A stretch of DNA of 7,722 bases from Promethearchaeum sp. (GCA_030611625.1 JAUWPK010000171.1:1-7722); one strand, 5' to 3'; positions 1-6,258 are shown, numbered from the stretch's first letter. Program-made: numbers and translations. The notes: generated by a model from the letters alone, not told the origin.

Positions 1-395
1 AGGATAAAATGATGTGTTGTGGTGCTGGAGGCGGAGTTCGCGGAGCAATGAAAGAAGTTTCGTTGGATTATACTAAAGAAAAATTAATTAATATGAGAGA
101 GGCCGGAATCGATGCAATTGTTGTTTGCTGTCCGTTTTGTCATCTCCAATTTGATATTGGACAGGTTGAAGTTAATAATATTTTCAAAAATGAAGTCAGG
201 GTTCCATTTCATATTCCTGTTATATATATTTCTCAATTACTCGGGCTTGCGATGGGATTAGATCCATTTCGAATGGGTTTGTTGAATACTCCCCAAAATA
301 AAGGAGTTCCCCCTATGCAAGCCTTTGATACTCTATTTACAAAATTTCAAAAATTAGATCTAAAAAGCACATCACTTTTTTCGCCCAGAACGTAA
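1..395 (+). CDS. hdrB: Heterodisulfide reductase subunit B, C-terminal part (5' end outside window)
   Basis: This is the end of HdrB, the catalytic subunit that reduces CoM-S-S-CoB or a similar disulfide at two unusual non-cubane [4Fe-4S] clusters. The reading frame is open to the left edge (codons Asp-Lys precede the Met at base 9), so the true start lies upstream. The visible part carries the second CCG domain: CCGAGGG near the left edge, then CCPFCH about 36 residues on, which fits the CCx35-36CxxC cluster-ligand pattern. The following VIYISQLLGLAMGL stretch is the usual HdrB ending. About 30 further residues after it carry no motif I recognise. The polyferredoxin gene starts 28 bases downstream and hdrC follows, so these genes probably form one operon. 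The substrate disulfide cannot be read from the sequence; in a non-methanogen it may not be CoM-S-S-CoB. Confidence 0.92.
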   Translation, partial: DKMMCCGAGGGVRGAMKEVSLDYTKEKLINMREAGIDAIVVCCPFCHLQFDIGQVEVNNIFKNEVRVPFHIPVIYISQLLGLAMGLDPFRMGLLNTPQNKGVPPMQAFDTLFTKFQKLDLKSTSLFSPRT

Positions 396-410
396 ACTTG
401 ATCTATTATT

Positions 411-414
411 AGGA
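411..414 (+). promoter_or_regulatory. Weak Shine-Dalgarno site for the polyferredoxin gene
   Basis: AGGA lies 9 bases before the ATG at 424. It is short, but it is the only purine-rich match in the 28-base gap after hdrB and supports this start. Confidence 0.4.
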
Positions 415-423
415 AAAAATATC

Positions 424-1185
424 ATGTTCCCAAAACTCATAAAAACTGTCAGTTATACGCAAATCAGATTACAGCAAAAGTTCATTGCTAAAAATGTTGA
501 ATTAATCCTCGATCGCTTACGATGTGTGGGTTGTGGTATTTGTAGCCGTGTTTGTCCTAAAGATGCGATATTAATCGGTCCTGCAGTTGCATCTTATGGT
601 TTAAAAAAACAGTCTATTGAAAACCCCATAGTAAGATCCATCGATGAAGAGAAGTGTGTGTTTTGTGGCACATGCAGCATTTTATGTCCATTTGATGCGC
701 TTCATTTATACAAAGATGGCAAAAAGATTGAACCGAGCGAAAGTACTTTAGTGACGAAAGAGGCTATACCAAAATTAGAAGTCCAACATCTTCCCATGAC
801 TCGTCTTAACCGAACAGCGATGATTTATTGGGAGGGAGAAATTAAAACTAATTTCGAATTCCCTAACTCAGAAAAAGAGTTTCATCATCATTATATTAAT
901 AAGTGTCCTGGTGATTGTAGAAAATGCTTGGAAATCTGCCCTAATGAAGCTATTTCATTTCTTCCTGCTGATCATGCATGGAAATCCAAAAAACTACTCG
1001 AAATCGATGATACTAAATGTATTAGATGTAGAGCTTGCCAGATCGTTTGTCCGCAGAATGTTTTCGAAGTAAAATGGACGAAAGTGAAAACCACAGGACC
1101 ATTTAATGAATGTTTTTGGACTCCTTTAGTTAATAAACTTCTGAAAGCAAACGATTCCTTAAACGATCAAACAGAAATATCTTAG
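424..1185 (+). CDS. Polyferredoxin with four [4Fe-4S] clusters, between hdrB and hdrC
   Basis: This 253-residue soluble iron-sulfur protein probably wires electrons to or from the Hdr subunits encoded on both sides. Four complete cluster motifs are visible: Cys34/37/40/44, Cys78/81/84/88, Cys161/165/168/172 (CPGDCRKC, one residue longer in the first gap) and Cys199/202/205/209. Each ends in a CP pair, as in bacterial-type 2[4Fe-4S] ferredoxins. The motifs form two pairs separated by a roughly 70-residue linker with no cysteine. The style, especially the CPxDCxxC form, recalls the polyferredoxin subunits of formylmethanofuran dehydrogenase (FwdF/FmdF), but the protein is shorter, so I do not give it that name. 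There is no signal peptide or membrane segment. A weak ribosome site (AGGA, 411-414) lies 9 bases before the ATG. hdrC starts within 2 to 11 bases of its stop. Confidence 0.87.
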   Translation: MFPKLIKTVSYTQIRLQQKFIAKNVELILDRLRCVGCGICSRVCPKDAILIGPAVASYGLKKQSIENPIVRSIDEEKCVFCGTCSILCPFDALHLYKDGKKIEPSESTLVTKEAIPKLEVQHLPMTRLNRTAMIYWEGEIKTNFEFPNSEKEFHHHYINKCPGDCRKCLEICPNEAISFLPADHAWKSKKLLEIDDTKCIRCRACQIVCPQNVFEVKWTKVKTTGPFNECFWTPLVNKLLKANDSLNDQTEIS

Positions 1186-1188
1186 GTG
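1184..1188 (+). promoter_or_regulatory. Shine-Dalgarno site that decides the hdrC start
   Basis: AGGTG spans the polyferredoxin stop codon and lies 8 bases before the ATG at 1197, a good spacing. The alternative GTG start at 1188 would overlap this motif and has no ribosome site of its own upstream, so the ATG is preferred. Confidence 0.55.
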
Positions 1189-1196
1189 TGAAAACT

Positions 1197-1748
1197 ATGG
1201 AATATATAAAAAAAGATGTAATTCGATCATTTAGCGGAGATATAGAAGAGGAGATCATCAAAGATCACGCATTGAAAGCGATTGGAGCATGTATTCAATG
1301 TGGCACATGTAGTGGAGGATGTCCATCAGGAAGACGCACCGCATTGAGGACTCGTAACATAATTCGCAAAGCATTGTTGAATATGGAGGAAGTTTTAAAT
1401 GATAAGGATATTTGGTTGTGCACAACTTGTTATACTTGCTTTGAGAGATGCCCCCGATCCGTTCCAATTACAGATATTATAATTAAAATTCGAAATTTAG
1501 CAGTTAGGAAGGGCAATTTCCTTGAGTCTCACAAACAATTATCTCATATCCTGATAGAAACGGGGCATGGAGTACCTCTAGGTGATGCAGATGGTAAATG
1601 GGCTAAATTACGTGTTTCCTATGGATTATCTCCCTTACCCCCAACTACCCATATGCACCCAGAAGATATCCAAGAAATCGCTATTCTGGTGAAGGAAACA
1701 AAATTTGATAAATTAGTTGGTTATCCTCCGGAGCCTAAAGCAGATTAA
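1197..1748 (+). CDS. hdrC: Heterodisulfide reductase subunit C
   Basis: HdrC is the small iron-sulfur subunit that carries electrons from HdrA to the catalytic HdrB in the cytoplasmic HdrABC complex. Two classical [4Fe-4S] motifs are seen: CIQCGTCSGGCP (Cys32/35/38/42 from the ATG start) and CTTCYTCFERCP (Cys75/78/81/85). They are followed by the typical HdrC tail with HGVPLGD, LPPTTHMHPED and FDKLVGYPPE. The length of 183 residues is normal for the family. I chose the ATG at 1197 because AGGTG lies 8 bases ahead of it. A GTG at 1188 would add three residues (Met-Lys-Thr). The gene follows the polyferredoxin almost without a gap. No hdrA is in the window; it may lie upstream of hdrB or elsewhere. 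The start is less certain than the identity. Confidence 0.93.
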   Translation: MEYIKKDVIRSFSGDIEEEIIKDHALKAIGACIQCGTCSGGCPSGRRTALRTRNIIRKALLNMEEVLNDKDIWLCTTCYTCFERCPRSVPITDIIIKIRNLAVRKGNFLESHKQLSHILIETGHGVPLGDADGKWAKLRVSYGLSPLPPTTHMHPEDIQEIAILVKETKFDKLVGYPPEPKAD

Positions 1749-1859
1749 CATCTTAAAATCTTCGAGAAAAGAAATCCAAAAAGCTTTAGAGACCTGTTTT
1801 ACACTTTGAAAGAATTGAAAATTTAGAAAATATTGAACATATATTGGTGGGTATCCAAA

Positions 1860-2027
1860 TCACTCATCTTCACCTAATCTTCGCCACTGATCTCCATATT
1901 TTTCCATAAATTCAGACAACATTGAACCAGTTTCACTTTCGTATTCCTTTAAAGCCAGTTGTTTTTGTTCTAACATTGAATAAACCACTAAAATGAGAAG
2001 AAATGAATAATAATTAATTTTTTCCAT
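1860..2027 (-). CDS. Possible 55-residue single-span membrane micro-protein
   Basis: This minus-strand frame runs from an ATG at 2027 to TGA at 1860-1862. The product starts MEKINYYSFLLILVVYSM, where residues 5-19 are a short hydrophobic stretch that could span or touch a membrane. A charged, helix-prone tail rich in Glu and Lys follows, ending in MEKYGDQWRRLGEDE. An internal ATG at 1976 would give a 38-residue soluble form (MLEQKQLALKEYE...) without the hydrophobic part. The mix of residues, including Trp and Gly late in the tail, looks more protein-like than chance A+T-rich sequence. I recognise no family and see no ribosome site. A TATA-like core 20-35 bases upstream could give a leaderless transcript. 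It points towards hdrC and away from the toxin-antitoxin pair. It could equally be a chance frame. Confidence 0.35.
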   Translation of the reverse strand: MEKINYYSFLLILVVYSMLEQKQLALKEYESETGSMLSEFMEKYGDQWRRLGEDE

Positions 2028-2046
2028 TTCAATAATAAAAGAGAGA

Positions 2047-2062
2047 TTTTTTAATTTAAATT
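2047..2062. promoter_or_regulatory. Palindromic TATA-like core, possibly bidirectional
   Basis: The run reads TTTTTTAATTTAAATT and contains the perfect 10-base palindrome AATTTAAATT (2053-2062). Its centre lies about 20 bases before the antitoxin ATG (2077) and about 30 bases before the minus-strand ATG at 2027. Archaeal TATA boxes sit about 25 bases before the transcription start, so leaderless or nearly leaderless transcripts are possible in both directions. No Shine-Dalgarno site precedes either ATG. This is inferred from spacing alone. Confidence 0.35.
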
Positions 2063-2076
2063 CCCTCTAATAGCAT

Positions 2077-2262
2077 ATGCAATCTGCAAAAGAAACCATT
2101 GAATCAATAATTAAGAAAATGCCCAATAATGCAACTTATGAAGATATCTTATATGAAATCTATGTACAGCAAAATATTGATATCGGTTTGGATCAATTAA
2201 AAAAAGGGCAATTAATATCAGAAGAAATGGCTTTGAAACGGTTGGGAAAATGGTTAGATTAA
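2077..2262 (+). CDS. Antitoxin of a RelE/ParE-type toxin-antitoxin pair
   Basis: This 61-residue protein is the probable antitoxin for the toxin gene that follows. It would bind and neutralise the toxin and, in most such modules, repress its own operon. The sequence matches a common small antitoxin pattern seen next to RelE/ParE toxins: an N-terminal helix, then the ATYEDILYEIYVQQNIDIGL stretch, a GQLISEEMA segment and the ending RLGKWL. I do not see a clear ribbon-helix-helix or Phd-type DNA-binding fold at the N-terminus, so DNA binding is not shown. Its last 13 bases overlap the toxin gene, which suggests translational coupling. No ribosome site is visible before the ATG; a TATA-like core about 20 bases upstream suggests a leaderless transcript. 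The assignment rests on both sequence style and position. Confidence 0.78.
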   Translation: MQSAKETIESIIKKMPNNATYEDILYEIYVQQNIDIGLDQLKKGQLISEEMALKRLGKWLD

Positions 2263-2537
2263 ATTGGACTTCCCATGCACTCAATAAAATTGAAGATATC
2301 TGTCATTATATTGATGGTTATGATGTTGATTCAAGTAAGAAATTCATGAAATCCGTTAAAATTGAGTTAGATTCATTAAAACAATTCCCAAAAATCGGCA
2401 GAATTGTACCAGAAAGGAATAATGAAAATTTAAGGGAGATTTTCATTAAAAAATTCCGCTTCTTATATATTTATGAAAAAAATGAAATTACTATTTTAAC
2501 AATTCTGCACTTTAAACAGGATTTCACTTTGAGATAA
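2250..2537 (+). CDS. RelE/ParE-family toxin
   Basis: This 95-residue protein is a type II toxin of the RelE/ParE superfamily. RelE members cut mRNA on the ribosome and ParE members block DNA gyrase; the sequence does not tell me which. Family features are clear: an early WTSHALNKIEDICHYI helix, the signature FPKIGRIVPE at residues 46-55, LREIF at 61-65, the F-R-F-L-Y-I-Y strand near 69-75 and a final strand ILHF at 85-88 with His87. The length is normal and the frame is intact, so the toxin is probably functional. The start codon lies inside the antitoxin gene (13-base overlap), the usual arrangement for a co-translated pair. Its stop is only 15 bases from the stop of the convergent LRR gene. 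Such modules move readily between genomes, and this one sits between two metabolic operons. Confidence 0.9.
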   Translation: MVRLNWTSHALNKIEDICHYIDGYDVDSSKKFMKSVKIELDSLKQFPKIGRIVPERNNENLREIFIKKFRFLYIYEKNEITILTILHFKQDFTLR

Positions 2538-2552
2538 TTTTAAATCACTAAA

Positions 2553-3518
2553 TTATTTTTCAATTTTTATCCGACAGCCTTTTGATTTTAATTCTTCCAT
2601 CCATGAATTTATTTCCGGTTTAAATTCCTTCCAGTTATTTTCCTCTAACCAGAATGTTCGCAAGTTTTTTAATTCAATTATTGAAGCAGGTAGTTCTGAT
2701 AAATTATTTTTAGAAATTATCAAATTAGTAAGATTTTTAAAATTTCCTATCCATTCCGGAATTTGGGTCAAATTATTACCAAAAATATTAAAATCTTGTA
2801 AATTTATTAAATTTTTATATGAATCAGGGAGAGTTGAAAGATTATTGCGATATACTGACAGTTCGATTAAATTTCTTAGACTTCCAATTTCACTAGGTAA
2901 CTCCGAAATATGGTTGTCGCCAAGAGTTAGTTCCCTTAAGTTCTTTAATTCAGAGATCCATGATGGAATTTCTTTGAGTTCATTTTTATAAAGAACTAAA
3001 CGGGTTAATTGTTGCATTGATTTAACCCACTCTGGAATTTTTTGCAGTTTCAATCCGAAAAGATATAAATGCTCAAGAGTTTTTATCTTCGAAATCCATG
3101 AAGGAACCTCTTCTAAGGTATTTCCACCAATATTTAGGGCTTTTAACAATTGTAAGTTTTTAAACCACTCGGGGATCGTTGTAAATCCATTATTTTGTAT
3201 ATGCAACTGAGAAAATGCTTTAAGCTTAGTTAGATTTTCGGGAAGGTTAGTTAATTTGTTATTTGCAACCCAAAGATAATTAAGTGATTTTAAATCACCG
3301 ATTCTATCGGGAATGTCTTCCAAAGATTGCCCCTGTAATGCTAAAGCTAAAATTCTTCCTTTTTTGGTAATAAATCCATACATATTTCGATTTAAAACTT
3401 GAAGGGAAGGAATTTGGGAACCTGTCATTGCTTCAAGAGACATTAAAAAATCATATTCTTCTTTATGAAGCGATGTTCCATTATAGTCTTCAAACTGAAT
3501 TTCATTAGATTCTGACAT
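2553..3518 (-). CDS. Leucine-rich-repeat protein, last gene of the korAB operon
   Basis: This 321-residue protein is almost entirely a leucine-rich-repeat solenoid, a fold used for protein-protein binding. Residues 56-308 divide into eleven units, each exactly 23 residues long, of the form LxxLxLxxNxLxxIPxWIxxLKN. Several units carry an IPEW or VPSW variant in place of the plain LP. The N-terminus (1-55) is acidic and probably caps the solenoid; the C-terminus (309-321) is charged and contains the only cysteine in the protein. There is no signal peptide, membrane span or catalytic domain. The start is well supported: GAGGT lies 4 bases before the ATG, inside the end of korB, and the genes are only 2 bases apart. 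Translational coupling with korB is therefore likely. Such proteins are frequent in Lokiarchaeia-like archaea. The partner is unknown; the oxidoreductase subunits are one possibility suggested only by position. Confidence 0.94.
   Translation of the reverse strand: MSESNEIQFEDYNGTSLHKEEYDFLMSLEAMTGSQIPSLQVLNRNMYGFITKKGRILALALQGQSLEDIPDRIGDLKSLNYLWVANNKLTNLPENLTKLKAFSQLHIQNNGFTTIPEWFKNLQLLKALNIGGNTLEEVPSWISKIKTLEHLYLFGLKLQKIPEWVKSMQQLTRLVLYKNELKEIPSWISELKNLRELTLGDNHISELPSEIGSLRNLIELSVYRNNLSTLPDSYKNLINLQDFNIFGNNLTQIPEWIGNFKNLTNLIISKNNLSELPASIIELKNLRTFWLEENNWKEFKPEINSWMEELKSKGCRIKIEK
2595..3353 (-). repeat. Eleven tandem 23-residue leucine-rich repeats
   Basis: The repeats cover residues 56-308 of the LRR protein. 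Their length is constant at 23 codons (69 bases), with no insertions or deletions across eleven units. The last unit (286-308) has lost the usual LP pattern and looks like a closing cap. The repeats have diverged at the DNA level, so this is a protein repeat and not a recent DNA duplication. Confidence 0.9.
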
Positions 3519-3520
3519 TT

Positions 3521-4399
3521 TTACCTCTTTCTCTTTGAAATAATTAGTTTTTCAAGTTTATTCATATCCAAATTTCGAGAATACAATGGTGACTTATCAT
3601 TTTTATACGCAACAGATGATTCCGAAAATGTAGGATTTCCTTCGACTTTATAAAAAATGCCAGTTGGGTATTTTCCAGTTTCAAGAGATTTTGCAAAAGC
3701 TGCTTTCTTATCATGAACATCGTGAGAATCATCAAGTTCATATGTATTTTCTTTATACCATTTAAATGTATTAAGTTTATTCATTGAAACACACTGAACT
3801 AAAGTATCAACCAATGCATAACCTTTGTGTTGAATAGCTTGTTTAATAACTTCTTTTGCTTGAGCCATGTTTCCCGCAAAAATTCTTGCAACAAATGTGG
3901 CACCCATCGCGATTGCGACAGCAAGTGGATTAAATGGTTCGTTAGTTACACCACTAACTTGCACAGGAGTTTTCATCCCTTTGAGGCTGGTAGGTGATGC
4001 TTGCCCTTTAGTTAATCCGTAAATCATGTTGTTGTGAACAATTTGAGTAATATCCGCGTTTCTGGCAATTTGAGCAAGAAAATGATTTCCTCCCTCACCG
4101 TAAGAACATCCATCACCCGAGTTTACTATTACCGTCAATTCTGGGTTACAGGCTTTAATTGCCATTGCTGCAGGAAGAGACCGTCCATGAAGACCATTGA
4201 ACATATGTCCTTTTGTATATTGGGGTAATTTTGCAGCTTGACCGATTCCCGATACGAAAACAAGTTTTTCATTAGGGATTTTTAATTCAGCCAATGCTTG
4301 TCTGAGGATTTTTTGAGCTGTGAAATGTCCGCATCCTGGGCACCAAGCTTTCTCGCAAGGCATATCGTAATCATTCTCATTAAAATCATTAAAATCCAT
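3521..4399 (-). CDS. korB: 2-oxoacid:ferredoxin oxidoreductase, beta subunit
   Basis: This is the TPP-binding subunit of a 2-oxoacid:ferredoxin oxidoreductase, which converts a 2-oxoacid and CoA to acyl-CoA and CO2 while reducing ferredoxin. From the chosen start the protein has 292 residues, normal for the family. Cluster residues CPGCGH (Cys20, Cys23) and QCVSMNK (Cys203) are present. The TPP/Mg motif is GDGCSYGEGGNH at 95-106 with NN at 123-124, and IYGLTKGQASPT follows. The usual GIGC cysteine is replaced by Gln (SGIGQAAK, Gln54), and an additional cysteine occurs at Cys15. The ATG at 4399 has AAGGAGG 9 bases upstream; an in-frame ATG 12 codons earlier lies inside korA and lacks support. 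The exact substrate (2-oxoglutarate, pyruvate or another) cannot be settled here. korA ends 1 base upstream and the LRR gene follows after 2 bases. Confidence 0.93.
   Translation of the reverse strand: MDFNDFNENDYDMPCEKAWCPGCGHFTAQKILRQALAELKIPNEKLVFVSGIGQAAKLPQYTKGHMFNGLHGRSLPAAMAIKACNPELTVIVNSGDGCSYGEGGNHFLAQIARNADITQIVHNNMIYGLTKGQASPTSLKGMKTPVQVSGVTNEPFNPLAVAIAMGATFVARIFAGNMAQAKEVIKQAIQHKGYALVDTLVQCVSMNKLNTFKWYKENTYELDDSHDVHDKKAAFAKSLETGKYPTGIFYKVEGNPTFSESSVAYKNDKSPLYSRNLDMNKLEKLIISKRKR
3523..3527 (-). promoter_or_regulatory. Shine-Dalgarno site for the LRR gene, inside the korB end
   Basis: GAGGT on the minus strand lies 4 bases before the LRR ATG at 3518 and overlaps the last codons and stop of korB. 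This suggests that ribosomes finishing korB start the LRR gene. Confidence 0.65.
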
Positions 4400-4400
4400 C

Positions 4401-6128
4401 TTAGTTAGCCTCCTTTTGTAAAATATCCAATACATCTTCTACTGCAAAGAGTTTACCCGTATAATTCAAATATTTGTGTTTTTCTGGGATACTTAAATCG
4501 CAGTACAATTTCAATACATTAGCAAACTGGCCGGATGCATTGTTTTCTATTATAATTACCTTCTTTGCTTTGTTTAGAATTTCTTTAGTATTGGGGTGAA
4601 GTGGGAAAAGTTGATGAAAATGTAACATTGCAATTTCTTTACTTCCGAATTCTTCAATTGCTTCTTTTACAACCGTATAATTAGATCCCCAACAGACAAC
4701 CAGCGTTGAGAAATCTGCTGCTCCCACTATTTCTGGCTTATCTGCTACATCTTCAAGTAATTTTAAGCGTTTATAATAGCGTTTTTTAACCATTTCAGGT
4801 CGAATATATTCCATATCCTCTGTGATTTGTCCGGCTTCTGTATGCTCATCAGAGTCTGCGCGAACTAATCCATCCCCATATCCCGGAATTCCTCTGGGAG
4901 ATAATCCGTCTTTAGTGAATTTATACCTAAGATAATCTTTTTCGGTTTTAATGAAAGCTTTCTCTACTTTAATTTTAGAAAGATCGAATTTCGGAATATT
5001 ATAATATCCATCAACAAAATTTTGATCGGTTAGAATGAACACCGGGATTTGATATTTATCTGCTAAATTAAAGGCTTTTTGGGTTAAATAAAATGCTTGC
5101 TCAATCGTTCCGGGTGCAAATATAATACGCGCAAATTCTCCATGACCGGCATAGAGTGCCAAATTTAAATCCTCTTGTGCAGTTCTAGTTGGCAGCCCAG
5201 TAGCAGGACCTGGTCTTTGAGCTATATGGATAACAATTGGATTTTCCATAATACCCGCTAATGAAACACCTTCGGTCATTAAGGCAAATCCCCCTCCAGA
5301 AGTTGAAGCCAATGCTCTTGCTCCAGTATACCAAGCAGCTATATTTTTATTTATTGCCGCGATTTCATCCTCTGCTTGATCAATTATAATTCCAAACTCT
5401 TCCGAATTAGCTGCGATGAATTGTAAGGCTCCCGTGCTTGGAGACATGGGATAAGCTGAAATAAAATTACATCCACCTGCAATCGCGCCTAATCCGACTG
5501 CTTGATTACCATTTAGTAATATTTCATCGGCAATATTGTTATTTGTGCTCAAATTGATTGCATATTTTCCATTTTCAACAACTTGTTTACCCAGTTCATA
5601 ACCCTTTAGAAAGGCGGTGTAATTATTATCAATTATTTTTGAACCTTTTGATGAAAATCTATTTGTAAGAACATTTTTAGCTATTTTTGGATCTGTTTTA
5701 AAAATTCCGGCGATCGCTCCTACGGCGACAACATTTGCATAGATTTTACTTCCGACATCTTTTGCAATTTTTGAGAATGGAAATGAGATAATTTGCTCTT
5801 CTTTTAAATTTTGAATACCCTCTAATAATGATGGATCCGTAATTATCATCGAATGCTCCGATAATCTTGATTCTACATGCGAAAATGCAGCTGAATTTAG
5901 AGGGATTAAGATATCTATTCGATTTACAAAAGTGCTAACACGATTAGATGATACTCGAATTTCCGTTGAGTTTGAACCGCCTCGAACACGAGATTCGTAT
6001 TCTTTAGTTGCATAAATGTTATATCCACTCATTTTTAGGATTCCCACTAATAATTCCTCAACCGTTTGAACTCCTTGTCCCGCTGCTCCCGCAATAACGA
6101 TTGAAATATCACTAACTTTTTTTTCCAT
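4401..6128 (-). CDS. korA: 2-oxoacid:ferredoxin oxidoreductase, alpha subunit (gamma-alpha fusion)
   Basis: This 575-residue protein is the partner of KorB and holds the substrate- and CoA-binding parts of the enzyme. Residues 1-180 are the gamma domain, starting ISIVIAGAAGQGVQT with the conserved EYESRVRGG segment near 43-51. The alpha part starts at about 205 (GNQAVGLGAIAGG), has YPMSPSTG at 226-233 in place of the classic YPITP, then RPGPATGLPTRTAQEDL near 305-321, SPRGIPG at 410-416 and DEHTEAG at 427-433. The fused gamma-alpha layout is typical of archaeal and anaerobic bacterial two-subunit enzymes. No iron-sulfur motif is present, as expected. I start it at the ATG at 6128, where the gamma domain begins; an upstream in-frame ATG (6242) would add 38 residues of Asn/Ile-rich, poorly conserved-looking sequence that overlaps the promoter region. 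korB follows after 1 base. Confidence 0.95.
   Translation of the reverse strand: MEKKVSDISIVIAGAAGQGVQTVEELLVGILKMSGYNIYATKEYESRVRGGSNSTEIRVSSNRVSTFVNRIDILIPLNSAAFSHVESRLSEHSMIITDPSLLEGIQNLKEEQIISFPFSKIAKDVGSKIYANVVAVGAIAGIFKTDPKIAKNVLTNRFSSKGSKIIDNNYTAFLKGYELGKQVVENGKYAINLSTNNNIADEILLNGNQAVGLGAIAGGCNFISAYPMSPSTGALQFIAANSEEFGIIIDQAEDEIAAINKNIAAWYTGARALASTSGGGFALMTEGVSLAGIMENPIVIHIAQRPGPATGLPTRTAQEDLNLALYAGHGEFARIIFAPGTIEQAFYLTQKAFNLADKYQIPVFILTDQNFVDGYYNIPKFDLSKIKVEKAFIKTEKDYLRYKFTKDGLSPRGIPGYGDGLVRADSDEHTEAGQITEDMEYIRPEMVKKRYYKRLKLLEDVADKPEIVGAADFSTLVVCWGSNYTVVKEAIEEFGSKEIAMLHFHQLFPLHPNTKEILNKAKKVIIIENNASGQFANVLKLYCDLSIPEKHKYLNYTGKLFAVEDVLDILQKEAN
4409..4415 (-). promoter_or_regulatory. Strong Shine-Dalgarno site for korB
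   Basis: AAGGAGG on the minus strand lies 9 bases before the ATG at 4399, inside the last codons of korA. It fixes the korB start at 4399 and points to coupled translation of the two subunits. Confidence 0.75.
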
Positions 6129-6258
6129 TATTTTCGACTCACGTAAAATTTGAGTGCGTTTCAAATAAATTATGTGATTATAATTGATTGATATTACGTG
6201 TTTAAACTTTAAATTTAAAATTATGAAATTTAAAAGGGACAAAAATAAAATATAAAAG

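Larger units (their letters stand above)
1749..2076. other. 328-base region between hdrC and the antitoxin gene, mostly non-coding
   Basis: No plus-strand gene or structured RNA could be supported here. I see no strong oligo-T terminator after hdrC, only short T-stretches near 1796-1806. The minus strand holds a possible 55-codon reading frame (1860-2027), and the right end holds a palindromic TATA-like core (2047-2062). Bases 1749-1859 show nothing else I can name. Confidence 0.6.

Noticed and set aside
424..1185. Naming the polyferredoxin FwdF or FmdF
   Set aside because: The cysteine style is similar, but only four clusters are present and no formylmethanofuran dehydrogenase genes are visible, so the specific name is not supported.
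1258..1467. Minus-strand 69-codon reading frame inside hdrC
   Set aside because: It lies fully opposite a strongly supported iron-sulfur protein gene and its product shows no family features.
1749..1859. tRNA or small structured RNA after hdrC
   Set aside because: No cloverleaf, conserved loop sequence or long stem could be found by reading both strands.
2553..3518. CRISPR-like or satellite DNA repeat in the LRR gene
   Set aside because: The periodicity is 69 bases at the protein level only; DNA units are diverged, lack spacers and encode a clear LRR solenoid.
4034..4228. Plus-strand 64-codon reading frame inside korB
   Set aside because: It is a shadow of the conserved TPP-binding region of korB, with no ribosome site or recognisable motif.
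4400..4435. 12-residue extension of KorB into korA
   Set aside because: The ATG at 4399 has an ideal AAGGAGG site, while the upstream ATG lies in korA coding sequence with no such support.
6129..6242. 38-residue N-terminal extension of KorA
   Set aside because: The extension is Asn/Ile-rich without family match, overlaps the likely promoter and precedes the normal gamma-domain start at 6128.
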